Below are positions 33,110 through 45,157 of a stretch of 64,000 nucleotides of DNA, piece after piece (within the stretch, counting starts at the first letter, position 1; each line of letters begins with the position of its first letter). The notes below the pieces were generated by a model. The model saw nothing but the letters and a program-made list of their open reading frames with translations. It had not been told where the DNA came from and made no database searches. The stretch lies in contig OX485806.1 in NCBI GenBank assembly GCA_950295325.1, positions 56,355,169 to 56,419,168 of the forward strand, given 5' to 3'. Source of the stretch: Polytrichum commune (Eukaryota; Streptophyta; Polytrichopsida; Polytrichales; Polytrichaceae). The translations under genes were made by a program, and so were the position numbers.

Positions 33110-34140
33110 AAGGTCATTGTTTGAAGGCACTAGAGTAGTATACCCATCCGGCCACTCTTGTGGGTTGTTACTTCGCTTGAACTAACAATTGTCACCATGG
33201 GAGGGAATCCAACTCCGTTGTTCTCAAGGCCCTTTCGTATGTTTCATGATAGTAGCTTTGATTACTAGAAAGGTTTAATGTGTAGTGAAGTCGGATTAAT
33301 CACCGGCACGACCAGTCTATATGTTGTTGGTGGAAATGTGGAGTTAATGACGTACAAATACACTATAATGTTGTTGGCCCCATGGATTAGAAATTATGAC
33401 CTCAATTCTTAAACATTATCCAACGGGTTGAACTTACGGTCGCATGTGACCCTAATCCCATTAGATTGTGGTCAATATAGTGTAACATATTTAATGATAA
33501 AAACCACCAAACATATCGTGAACCTTTGTTGGCAGGAAAACCCGACTTGGGAACTTAATACAATAGGATGACACTACCCTTCAGACCGTTGAAGTCCGAA
33601 GGGTTTGAGTTGTCATTCAACATTCACGGGACTTGCATGAGGCCCTAGAAGGTTCCACACTAAGGTGTGCACCAACCATGTAAGGGATGATACCTAATGT
33701 ATGAATGTAGTAAGATAGGATGTGTGAACAAAATTAACTTAGTAAAAATGAAGTTGTATAAAAGGTGTGACTTAAGCCAAGTCCCTTCGTTTAGGAAATC
33801 AAAACATAATTAAATAAAGAAGTAGAAAAGGATTGAACAGTCGTTCAAACCGTCCATTGAGCTAAGGTTGGTATGAGTCACATCCGATTGGTGTGTGCCA
33901 AAGCCATTTCAATCCATATGTGAGGATTTCATATGTTTGCACAAAGTAAAAAGGGATTGAATGGTCAAGGGAGCTTAAAAGTACCACACAAACCCTTCGG
34001 TGAGGATGGCTTGCATTTGCACGTGCCCAAGCCAAACCCGAATAATAGGTGTATAAGGTGAGTGCTCACTTAGAAGGGGATTGAATTTGCACAGTAGCAC
34101 CTCCGAAGGTTAGGCCTTAGTTTTGATTGTTGTGGCGCCA
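33110..34140. mobile_element. Old, rearranged fragment of a family-1-like LTR with an internal inversion
   Basis: About 33110-33930 is similar, in reverse complement, to the 5' third of the family-1 LTR as written in the window. For example GTCGGATTAATCACC at about 33291 opposes GGTGATTAATCCGAC at about 26057. About 33970-34135 is similar in direct orientation to the very start of the same LTR (CACAAACCCTTCGGTGA, CACCTCCGAAGGTTAGGCCTTAG). Divergence is clearly greater than among copies A, B and C. So two pieces of one older LTR, or two LTRs, lie head to head. Confidence 0.7.
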
Positions 34141-34869
34141 CAATTCCCACCACATAAACAATACATATATTTTTGCCACTCAAGGGGTTATTGCCTCAAC
34201 CGCTTTGGAGGGCCGAAAAAAAAATATGAATCAATTATTTAAGGTTGAAAATTCTAATTTGGATGTTATTATTTGATGCAACACTATTATGGCATCATCA
34301 CCTTGGAATCTTTGTCCCTCTTGGACATTTCATGCATCAAATATATTATCATGTAATCAATACTCAACTCCTTCATCGGCATGGTGTCCAAGGCGGTGAT
34401 CAAGTGTTTTTATGATGATGAAAAATTCTTAAGCAAATCCATGACAATTAATTTGTTTCTCACAAGTACCTCTAAACAAACAAGCTGATCCACAATTGCG
34501 TTTATGTTGTTGATGTGGTTTAACAAGTCATCATTTCTTTATGTTGCACGTAAAGAATTTGCAGCAAACAACAAGAATATTGGAAAAACTCCTTGTCTCA
34601 TGAATGTTGTAAAAGATTTTCTATGCCTTCATTAGTCTTTTGCAACTTTTGATGTACGCCAGTTGATTATCTACCAAATTGAATGCAAATGATAAACAAT
34701 ATTTTTTTTACACGTCTTTGATTTTTATAAAAAAATTAAAAACTTTAGAATCAATGTTGGAAGGTAGAGTTTTCTTGGATTTGTCCACAATGGCCCAAAA
34801 TTCCATGCAAACCAACCCTATCTCAAATTTGAACATCCTAGGATTGAAATTTTATATCTAAAATATATC

Positions 34870-35420
34870 TTTGTACCTCAATCCATTTAAATTGGGCCCT
34901 TTGGTTTTCAAATGTGCCCTTGCACCTCAATCCACTCAAATCATGTTTTTTTGCTATTAAATGTGCCTTTGGAAATTCAATCCATTCAATTCAAATTATT
35001 TTTCAACTCAAACGAACCTCTTTATTTTTCAAATTTTACTTACCATTGTCAATCCATTCAAGTCATATATATTTTAATTCAAATGAACATTTTTTTCAAC
35101 TTTTTTCTTGCACCTTCAATTCAATTAAGTTAGATTCTTTTAGATTCAAATGAATTTTCTTACTTTCAAATGTGCCTTTGCACCCTCAAACTACTCAAAT
35201 CAAGTTATTAAAAAACTCAAATGTGATACTACACCTTCAAACTACTTAAGTAAAATATTTATTCAACTAGAAATGTGTTTTTATACCTTCAATACCTTCA
35301 AATATACATAATTGTACTCAACCAACTCAAATCAACATTCAAGCATTGTAAACACCTTATGCAATATTTACAACCTCAAAATATGCTTTTGTACACCTAT
35401 GATGCTCCAAATCCTCAAAC
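34870..35420 (+). repeat. Degenerate repeat, period about 60-70 bp, theme CAAATGTGCCTTTGCACC...TCAATCCA
   Basis: Phrases like TTCAAATGTGCCCTTGCACC, TCAATCCACTCAAATCA and CAAACTACTCAAATCAAG recur about every 60-70 bp, AT-rich and imperfect. 34141-34869 and 35421-36060 on either side show no gene or clear repeat. Confidence 0.5.
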
Positions 35421-36268
35421 CTCTGAATGCCAATCAATGCTCCAATTATGCACCAATGCACCTCCTACACGAAGCACCCCAAACGCTCCTCTAAGCATTA
35501 GAATAATTCAAAATTCACTTCCTAATCAACTCCACAACTTGCATGAGTAGGTTTATACATATAGGTTTTTTTGGTTTGGGTTCCAATCAAGAAAACCACA
35601 CAGGGTTGACTAAGTAAGTGTCGCAATGAACTCTATATGTCACAATTAAATGAATTGATAGACCACAATGACTTAGGAATGAGATCGGGGATGCTAGTAT
35701 GTGAGCCTGAGAGCCTTCAAATTTTGACCGGTTATGATTTGTAAATATGTTTGGGGCCTATGACCGCGAAACTACATCTAAGGGTCTATAGTCCCAATGA
35801 ACAAAAATAAAATGTTGCTATGCCAATTTTGTACCAAAAAATGAACTCATATACATTTAAATGTTGATATAATAATAATGTAATTGGATATAATGTGTAA
35901 ACAAACTCATGTTGAAAATAGGTGTAGCATGTTAGGATGTCTCACTATAATACACATCAATGTAAAATTTGAATACATCATAATACCATCATAAGGGTGA
36001 TATTTACGAATTCCAAAACACAAATTACAACAAAAATGAGTTGTAGACATAAATCAGGTTGTAAATATAAAAACTAGATATGAATTGGGTTAGAGGCAGA
36101 ATCTACAAGCATTGCAATCACCAAAATATGAATAATGCCTTAGAATGATTAAGCGATGAATTTCAATGCCTTTGAAATACCTTTGCACCTTTGAGGGCGG
36201 ATTGAATGGAATCTCAAAGGGTAATATAAAAAATAGGATGAGTTTTAAGAAGGCAATCCAAATACCAC

Positions 36269-36958
36269 TCACATTTTTTGAAATGCATAAGATCCCAAAA
36301 TTTCATGATCCTTTATGTAAACAATATTTTTGTCAAAATATTCCACTTGTACACTCTGAGCGATGTCAGTGGTAAGTTTCTGGATAAGCCCCTTCACTCT
36401 TTGCCCATACCTGCGGACTGTTTCATCTGGCTTCATGGTCATCTTGCTAAGCCGCCCCAAGGCACGTGCTTCCCCACCTGCCTCATGGAGAGTGCGGAGA
36501 AAGAGGTTGGTGAAATCCTCCCAATCCGCTCGCACGGTCTCGGATACATCTTGGAACCATTTCAAGGCTTCCCCTTTAAGCAAACCTTGAAAAATCCTCC
36601 GCTTAGAAAGCGGATCCTCTTGGTTAGCCAAAGTCGTTGCTTCAAACTCACCAAACCAGTCATCCACATCTTGGCTACCATCTCTTTTGAATCTAGAATA
36701 CTTGAGACGCGTTACTGGAGCCATCTCGTTGATGTCGTTCTCCGAGTCACCAAATTTAGAAAATTGTTGGTCTTCATGATCGCTGTCAATTTCCACTATA
36801 ACCGCGTCCACCTTTGTGTCAGTGCCAATCTGATTTTGCTTAGGAACAACAGGTACGCTTGGTGAGGCAAACTCAGTGGCCCGCCTTTGTCCTTTGTTCT
36901 TCCGCTCTGATCTTCCTACTACAAAGACACTTGGACCCCCGTGATTCATGCGGATCAC
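36269..36958 (-). pseudogene. Truncated retrotransposon Gag (Retrotrans_gag type)
   Basis: The minus-strand ORF holds a Gag core: VDDWFGEFEATTLA, FQGLLKGEALKWFQDV, DWEDFTNLFLRTLHE and PDETVRRYGQRVKGLIQKL. This is the pattern of gypsy-type Gag capsid domains (WF...LKGEA..WF...W..F...L). The likely first ATG is at about 36949; the ORF as read also extends upstream in frame. Similarity ends at about residue 215; the sequence after VQVEYF looks unrelated and AT-rich, so the zinc knuckle and pol are missing. A primer-binding site lies just upstream on the same strand at 37035-37017, which fits the 5' end of an LTR element. Confidence 0.75.
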
Positions 36959-37016
36959 GGATTCCTTCTTCCATATTTACACAATTTCCTCCTCTGATTA
37001 TAAAAAACACAACAAA

Positions 37017-37035
37017 TTCCCTGGCAGCGGCGCCA
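37017..37035 (-). promoter_or_regulatory. Retrotransposon primer-binding site, tRNA-Asp-like
   Basis: The minus strand reads TGGCGCCGCTGCCAGGGAA. Plant gypsy elements primed by tRNA-Asp typically have TGGCGCCGTTGCCGGGGA, so this differs at two of 18 positions. Ten bases upstream (37046) the minus strand reads CTACGACA, a plausible LTR end in CA. Confidence 0.65.
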
Positions 37036-37045
37036 GAGAGTCATA

Positions 37046-38740
37046 TGTCGTAGCACGGTGGTAACGTATTCAGTTAATTAACCTAATTAACGCGTAAAAC
37101 ATCAAAACCGCGCTGAGTTTGTTCCCACGAAGAACCTGCGGTTGTTTACAACACAAGAGAGAGGAAATCTTTGACAAACACACACACACAAGAAACACCA
37201 GAAACTAAGATAATACAAATCGGATTAAGAAATCCGGGATATTATGGAAATTATAGCACGGCAGTTTTCGCTTTCCCGGTAGTGGACCGAGGTAGGGAAC
37301 ACAACACAAAGTATGGACAAGCTCCCACCCTAGAGTAATAACAAAAATAGACTCAACGTCCTGAATCCATAGTAAAACAACTATATACACTCTGTTCTAA
37401 GATTCCTTATTACGGGTCATGACTTCCGGGATAAGGTTTCCGAGATAGCGGTAGCGGATCTGACCTGTATTTCCACTATCCGCTAGATTTTCGATTGTGT
37501 CCCAAGGACAATAATTCTAGTGTTTTAGGCTAGAATGCTCAGAGAAACTTGGTAGTTGTTCATTAGAATTTCGCCCTTTGGTTTGATTTCTCAGGGTTGT
37601 CTCCCTATCTCCACTTTCTTCTCCTAACTACTACTCCCTTAGACTGGTGTTATGATGGGGGCAACCCTCCCTTGAGATGGTGTCCCACTCAGGTATTCAT
37701 CACGTGCCACCCCCTTTGACGGGGGGAAAGGTGGAGGAAGTTTTGGGTCTACAAAACCAGCCTGATCCAGTTTCCGTGATAGCATAGTTTCCACTATACC
37801 ACACACGGAAACCGAACCCTCCCTCAAGAAAGGTGGAAACGCAACATCTTCGCTCTTATCCTCACAATGGGTAGCTTGTATTGTTCCACAGGTCACACAG
37901 GTCACACAGGATAGGACCCAGGGTCTGCTTATTTCCGTGACAGCAGGGCTAACATAGGGATGGGGCTACCACGCCTACCATCCGCGGTGGGAACCAAGCG
38001 CCAGTCGTGGCAGGTGCATGAGTATTCTAGACCAATCCGTTACTGCTGATCGGTATGTCTACCTCCAGGTCACGGCAAACGGATGGCGTAAACCAGAACC
38101 CTCCCCCTACTATTGGACAGGTTTATCCACTGCTGCTCAACGTCGGTCCGTAGTTGGACGGAGTAAGTGGGGAAGAACCTACCGTGTGCGCGGAACTCCC
38201 CTTGCCCAACAACCCCACGGTGGGGTTCTTTCCCTTTGCTCGTCAAATTTTTTCCTCCTTTCCGTGCTTAAGGTTCCTCCGCCCATCACCGGCTCAAACA
38301 GGGGCGTTTTAACCACACGCACCTCGGGGTATTACTAACCCCCTGTCCTATCACATAATAATAACCTAACTAACCTACACAATGATAGGGAAAGGTGGAA
38401 AACTTGGAAACCTCAAGTAGGGGAAGGAGAAACCACTTGCTTTGCTCATGGACTCAAGACTTAATTCAAACCAAAGGCGGAGTAAACATAAGGCCTGAAT
38501 TAAATAAAAGAACATTTGCATTACAAAATGGTGAGAGAAACACCGAAGTGTCCTCCCTTTTAAACCTAACAAACACCTACGTGCCACGCCACCGATCCCG
38601 TGATGAAAATCACGGGCCACGTGGCAGTCCTGGCAATCCTCTTCATTAAGAAGTTGGAGCCTAAACAAAGAAAATGACAAAGTACACAACTCAGGGCCAC
38701 CGAACTACTTGCCCAAAATAACCCAAAATGAATTTAACTA
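37046..38740 (-). mobile_element. Probable LTR between the coiled-coil ORF and the Gag relic
   Basis: The plus strand starts TGTCGTAGCACGG at 37046, which on the minus strand is an LTR ending in CA placed 10 bp before the primer-binding site. The other end could not be fixed; ATGACA at 38674-38679 is one candidate. The interval has no coding domain, and only one copy is in the window, so the LTR call rests on the primer-binding site. Confidence 0.45.
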
Positions 38741-38744
38741 AGAT

Positions 38745-39890
38745 CTACTCCCTATCCTTCCGTTTCTTCAATTTAGCCTCCTTATTCTTCTTCTCCCGCC
38801 TTTCGTTGCGGTCCGCTCTGTCCGTTGCCAAAAATGGAGCACGTGGTGATGCCACTTGCACATCGTGAGCATTCGGCGTGGGAATCACTCCCACGTGGTC
38901 CCATGTCTCCGCAAAATCCAGCGCACGTGGGGTTGCCAACGGGCCGCCTGGCGTGAATTCCGGCGCAAGTGGTGGTGCCAGCGGTGCCCTAGAAACCACA
39001 TGGAAGGTCATCGGTGGGCTCGGTGGCGCTACCTCTGCCACGTGGCAGCCATCCAAGGTTTCCTTCCCAACAGTGGAGGAAACTGGGGTGGCATTGGAAA
39101 CCACTACCTCAGTGGCGGAAATAGGTGGGGCCGTAAGTGTCGTGATGTCTTCCACTTGGTCGTCCTCTTCCACCTGTTGGTTTCCACCTCCTACCGAGGC
39201 TCCCTGAATTTCCACCACATCCTGAGGGATCAAGTCGGAGTAGCTGGATGAGGCCTCCCTATCCTCCGATGAGCCTACCACGACTGGGAACAACTCCATG
39301 CAGCTAGCAATGAGGGCCTTCATGGCCTTCAAGGGTGCATCCATCTTACTTCCCTGATCCATGACGAAGGTAACCATTTTCGTCCCGGAAACGTGGCCCG
39401 CATTCTTCAATTCCGCGTCAAACATCTTGGCCTTTAGCCACACGTCCCCGGGGATACCCACCACGTCACTTACCTTTTGCACCGTGATGGTGGTCTCCTT
39501 CACCTGCTTCAGGAGCTCTTGTCGCTCCGCTTCCAACTTCCGCAGTTACTCCGTGGTCCTCTGATTTTCTACAGTACGGCAATCCACCTTACTTTCTAAC
39601 TCCCGCAATTGGCGTGGATCTTGTATGGCCTCTTGTACCGCGGCAATTAGATTCTCCCGCGGAGGATTTCCCACCATTTCCCCCACCTGTTGCATTTTTA
39701 ACTCATACTCTGCGATCCAGGACCTCACTTCCTCCAGGTCGCAGATAATGGAATCCACCGGATTGTCCTCCAAGGTGAAGGTGCATGTTCCTCCTCCTCC
39801 GGCCTTGGTGGCGGACCTGGTCCGCTTCGCTAGATTTCCCCCTATCAATTTCCTCTTTTTTTTCCTCTTTCCCCCATTTTCACTACCCAA
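38745..39890 (-). pseudogene. Retroelement-associated coiled-coil ORF (about 380 codons) with one stop
   Basis: The two minus-strand ORFs 39890-39546 and 39536-38745 are in the same frame, separated by a single TAA (39546-39548), and read as one protein. It has a basic N-terminus (KRKKKRKLIGGN), a coiled coil around the stop (QLRELESKVDC, LRKLEAERQELLKQVKE), a PPSPPM/APLAPP-rich segment and a very basic tail (NERREKKNKEAKLKKRKD). The stop probably replaced a CAA codon in the heptads. No enzymatic domain is visible. Position upstream of an LTR and Gag on the same strand suggests an accessory ORF of an LTR element, or the 3' end of a neighbouring copy. Confidence 0.5.
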
Positions 39891-39909
39891 AGTGGGAATT
39901 CTAATATAA

Positions 39910-40579
39910 TTTAATTTGGAGTTTTTAACTACTTTAAGGATTTTTATTTTTCTTTTCTTTTCTAAAGAACTAACCTACATTATGTCTACCACTTACTCCA
40001 CCTATCCTACTTTCCTACGTCCGTACTATTCTTTAAACCCTAACAACAAGGTTAATTAAGAAATCAGGAAAACCCGGGCCACAACAAACTTCACATGTAG
40101 TGGTTTCATGTTTGAAGACATTTTTCTTTATGGCTTCACATGCTACAATATTTTTGTACTTCAAATTTCTTTTTGTGTCTAATAGGTCCACTTCTATCAT
40201 TCAAAGAATACCTCTATTCATTCTAATCTTTGACAATTGTCTTTTGCTTGAAAAACAAAAGCTACTTCTTTTTCTTTTCTTTTTCTTACCTTCCACTGGG
40301 GTGACCAATGCTAACAAATGGACAAATGACATTCTCTTGCATCTAAACATATTTTCCACTACATTGTCCACTCTCAACAACATGCATTTCCCTATATTGC
40401 TTCACTTCCACTTGTGAATGTTTATTTTTTACTTGATGGTCTTTATTACTAGCCCACCTCATTGCATAATTAATAGGTGTAAAAGTGTATCCATTAATGG
40501 CTACACTTAGTTTATTTTATATTATTAAGTCATATACATGTATACATGCACATATTGACTTAGTGTGCATCATAAATTG
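39910..40579. other. AT-rich spacer, nothing recognised
   Basis: T-rich on the plus strand with short spurious frames. No motif or transposon end was identified before the repeat array. Confidence 0.5.
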
Positions 40580-40855
40580 CTAATGATAGGTGTAATAGTG
40601 TCAGTTTTAATATTGCCAATTATAATAATGCAAGTTCTAATAGTGAAAGTTGTATTAGTGCCAATTTTAATATTTCCAGTTGTAATAATGTTTGTTGTGA
40701 TAGTGTCAGTTTTAATAAAATTACTTATAATATTATCGGTTGTAATATTGCAAGTTGCCTATTTTAATAGTTCATGTTCTAATAGTGTTATTTGTAATAT
40801 TGCCATTTGTAATATTGTCAGTTGAAATAATACTACTTATAATAATTTTCAGTGC
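40580..40855 (+). repeat. Degenerate short tandem repeat, core GTTGTAATAGTGTCAGTTTTAAT-type, abutting a family-2 LTR
   Basis: Units of about 15-18 bp such as TAATAGTGTCAGTTT, TAATATTGCCAATTA and TAATAATGCAAGTTC continue without a break up to the first base of the LTR at 40856. Confidence 0.7.
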
Positions 40856-41836
40856 TGTCAGCCATAAACCACCACCCTTAAGCGTCGTAATCCGGGTGAG
40901 AGCATAAACATCACATGTCGTTGCTCAGCTTCATTCAATCCATTTAGGAATAATATTTCCCCAGCTCACCAGTGCAACACTATGGTACACAACTTTTTTT
41001 ATTTGATTTCCACAACGTCACAAGCGTTGAAAAACACTTGGCCGTGCACATTAAAATACAAACTAAATCAAATCACCAACCTACATCTTCCCAGCCTAAT
41101 AGTTATGCCCCTAATGGTCCTTACGCTAATTAATCATTTCAACACCCACTAAGCCCAGTGTCATGCCCCTTGCCGCCTCTAATTTGTCCAGTCCTGGACC
41201 CGCTCTCCAGAGTATTAGTCTGATCCCCCTGCCAGCACGAATTAACTTGGGCCCTTGGTGAACCTTCGCTGCCCTCTGTCCTGGTCTCGGCTGGTCTCGG
41301 CCAACCAACATTGGCTAACAACCTTCTTCCTTCTCAGTCCTCTCTGCGGTAGCAGAGCTCAGATCACCCCATCATCTTCCCTGGTTCAGTAATGTGGCTG
41401 GCTTCGGCCAACCAGTTTAGGCTTGAGTGTTGACTGCACCTCACTAAATCAACCAGCACTCGCCGAACCTGCGGCCCGCTAACCATCCCATGTTTACTCG
41501 CACATTGCAGCATTCGCACCGCAACACTCCCATTTGACCACCTGCAGGCAGCTCAATATTCTCGCCGTCACTCCGTCTTGCTCGAACTGATCCCAATTCC
41601 GAAGAGGCAGGACACCCTCCCTCAGGGGTGAATCCTTCCGGCCCGACATTCGTCATTTGAATTCAGTTCTCCCAAATTTCTTCCTTGCATTGATTCCTGC
41701 GGTTCTTCGCCCCATGCCAGTGCATTGCTAACCCAAATGATTCATCCCAACCCAGCTCCTCCTTCTGAATCAATTTGACCCTTGTAAAACGCCCTGTAGC
41801 GCCCAATTTTAACTTCAGATTCGCAGCCAGGGGAGC

Positions 41837-44651
41837 TGTGGTACTTTTGGGCCACCCCCTTTCGAGGGAGCCTAAAAGTATCACACAAGCCCTTCGGTGA
41901 AGGTGGCCTGCATTTGCAGGCGCCCAAGCCGAACCCGGATGATAGGTGTATAACATGAGTAGTTAGATTTTTAAGGGAGATTAAATATGCGTCGTAGTAC
42001 CTCCGGAGGTTAGGCCTTAGTTTTTTACTAGTGTGGCTTTAAACTCCACTAACCAATTTCATATCTAGTTCTAACCTTAACCTACAACCTATTCTACGCG
42101 CAGACGCACCAGCCTTGAAACCAAGGCAATCCTAATTTGTGAATTGGGATGGTTCTGATACACCCAACCGGGTGTGACTCATACCACCCTAACTCAACGA
42201 ACGGAATAACGACAATTTGATGGACCATTCAATTCTTCCTATTTCTTTATTTAGTTCTATTTAGTTTTCTAAGCGGGGGAACTTGGCCTAAGTCCCACCC
42301 TTCACACAAATTCCTTCTTAATTACTTACTTTTGTTTGCACGTCCTAACTTACTACATTAACATATTAGGCATCACCCCTTACCTCGGGTCTCTTGCCAA
42401 CAAGGGTTTACGATTTATTTTGTATGTTTTGATTGTTAAATGTGTTTACACTGGATAGACCACGAAATGCAACTCAATGGGACCAGGGTGACGGGCGACC
42501 TGTAGGTTCAACCTGTTGCGCAATCTTCATAAATTGGGGCCATTACTCCCAATCTATGGGGCCAACAACATAATAGTGGATTCGCGGGTCATTAACCCCA
42601 CCTTTCCACCAACAACATTCAGAGTGGTCGTGTCGGTGATTAATCCGACTTACCACACACGAAACTTGCTAATAAATGAAGCTACTACCACAAAACATAC
42701 CAAGGGCCCCGAAAACAATGGAATTGGGTACTCCCTTGGCGGTCAAGTGGTCAAGCCACTTGACCTTACGAGATAGGTGAGTGGGTTTAGAAATGCGTAC
42801 CTTAGCCGTGCTCCCTCCAATCCTAAATGGAAGGCTTAAGGTTAGTTAATTTACCTCAATTTTCCTCGGTTGATTTGGGCTTGATGTAGGCCGAGCCGCT
42901 ACCTCCTTCCTTGCTCCACTTTCCGAGCGTCGACCTTGCCTCCTTCTTTGTAACTAGTTTGGTAGTAAGCGTACCTTAGTTAACAATTAAAATATAAAGT
43001 GTTATTCTGCCCTGTAATTTAATCCTAAGCATAATATTTATACTTAGTGCACCAAATTATCTTTCCAATGATCTAAAAATCACTCTAATCGGATAAGAAA
43101 TGCAAAAGTTATGAGGGTTGGAAGTGTGAGGTCGATTCAACCGACCCTTCCAACCCACCTATCTACCTTCTAACTTCAAAAATTCATAGCACATTCCTTA
43201 CTACTTGGATCTAGGCTTTCCTTATACCATTGCAAAGCTATGAACAAGCTCTAACTAGAAAAAATTATGACATCAGCAGGTTAAGCTAATAGAAATTCAG
43301 CGGACTCCTTGTAACACAGCAGTCAATCAAGAAGGCTTAAACTATGTATCTCGCCTTCAACAATTCATATCTAATTCAAATCTTAGTCAAATCAAACGTT
43401 CTATATGACCCTGGAGAGATATTAAAAAGATGTATTTGATAAAAATATGTGATTAGAAAGGTAAGCCGAAGTGAACCCAGCAGGTCCTCTGTAATGCAGC
43501 AGTCAACCAAAAGTTCTCAAACTATGTGTCCCATCTTGCACAATTCATATCTAATTCAAATCATGCTCAAATCAAATGTTCTAAGCCATTTTGGAAAGCT
43601 ACACAAAAGTTCTACTTGGGAAAAATATAATTTCTTGGAATTAAAATTCCTATTGGGCTCGCAGGTCTGATCCAGCAGCCGCTACCCACAAGACCACCCA
43701 GTTTTTCTACTCCATCTTTGAAAATCCATAACTAATTGTCATCTCAACCAAATCACAAATGGGAAACGGCTATGGATAGCTATATGAAATCTCTCTAAGA
43801 GAAAAATGATAAGTATCTTGTTCTAGCTTTTGAACTAAGCCTTCAGGGCATTGGCAGATGAGGTCTATAATGCCTCTACTCAAAACTCTACCATCCAACC
43901 TACCTCTACAAAAGAAGGAATAATTTTGTTGGTGTGTTAATAAACACACAACCTAACTAGGAGAGAGAGAGTAGAGGAGGTTCTCAAGCCTTTCTTTTAG
44001 ACCATTGAGAATACATACAAAAGGATTTTTTCCTAACTACATTGAAGCAGGGCTTCGCCCAAAAACTAGAGAAAGAGAGAGAGCTACAAGGTGGAAGGAG
44101 GGGTTTTTAAACCCTCTCACAAAAGGGTTGGACCCCTCCTCCACCGGATCCATTTTTCAAACCCTTTCCCGAAATTTTGGCTCGGGGGTTTTCCCGGTTG
44201 AGGTTGCCACCCTCTCGCCGAGGTGGCTCCGACAAAAAACCTTTAGAAATCTTTCTAATTTTTCCGTCATCGAGTTGGCAAGGGGGCAAGTGGGCAAGTA
44301 TCCCCCTTGCTCTCTTTCTTTTTTGTCTTCAAAATTCTTCACGCCGATTTTATCTTCTTACGTAAAACACCTCCAATAGTCTTGTGTGCCTCACACTAAC
44401 TAATAAACTAACACTTGCTTAGCTAGCATCTACTAACATTTGCTTAATAACTAGCATCTACTAATATTTGCTTAGCTAGTTGTTTTTACTAGCTAGCATA
44501 TTTTTTCTACTTTGCTATCTTCTAGCACTACTTAGTTTCATTTTGACCTTCCTTCTTCTAGGCTAAATGCTAAATGAACTAATTTTTCCTAAATTCCCTA
44601 TCAATTCTAACTTTTAATGCTAACATTCTAACTAAAAGTGATCCCGCAGAG
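41837..44651 (-). repeat. Family-1 3' LTR, copy B (2,815 bp, lacking 25 bp at its inner edge)
   Basis: It aligns end to end with copies A and C from TGTGGTAC to GATCCCGCAGAG. The final 25 bp of those copies (plus-strand TGGTGGACCACTC to TTCACA) are absent and unrelated sequence (CGCTACGAACACC) follows. The lost end begins within the palindrome GAGTGGTGGACCACTC. Confidence 0.9.
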
Positions 44652-45157
44652 CGCTACGAACACCAGCTCTTGCTCGCACGCCAATCCTGGGTACACGGTC
44701 ACCTGCATGCACACCACCACTTACACATATATTTTTGTTTTGTTTTTTTTTTTTTTTCTTATTATTACTTGCACTTTTATCCGTTTAAAGATGTGAAGAG
44801 GAGAGAAAAAAGAAGAAGATAATACTATACTAAAGCCAAAAAACACTTCAAAGCCGCCATACTCCCCCACCGGACTGGGTTTGTGTCTATCTAGGACACC
44901 CCCTCCGCCTTGCGGGAGCAACTTGGAGCTAAAGAAGAAAAAACTTTCAACCCGCTTCCTTCCTCTTCGGAGAGAGTTCGGACTACAAGAGCAATTCCCA
45001 GGCGCTGAAGAAAGAAGGTCCCCCTACTGGTTTCCTTCAAACAATGACCACGGAGGGCCGACCTCTAACCTAGCACCTATTGCAGGAATTGGAAACCCTC
45101 CGCCTTTGCTTTGGGTCTAAAGGTATCACATCGCATTTAATCCGCTAGTTGCACGTG

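Noticed and set aside
40100-40417. 105-codon hydrophobic ORF
   Set aside because: T-rich low-complexity DNA gives runs of Phe, Leu and Ile. No other support.
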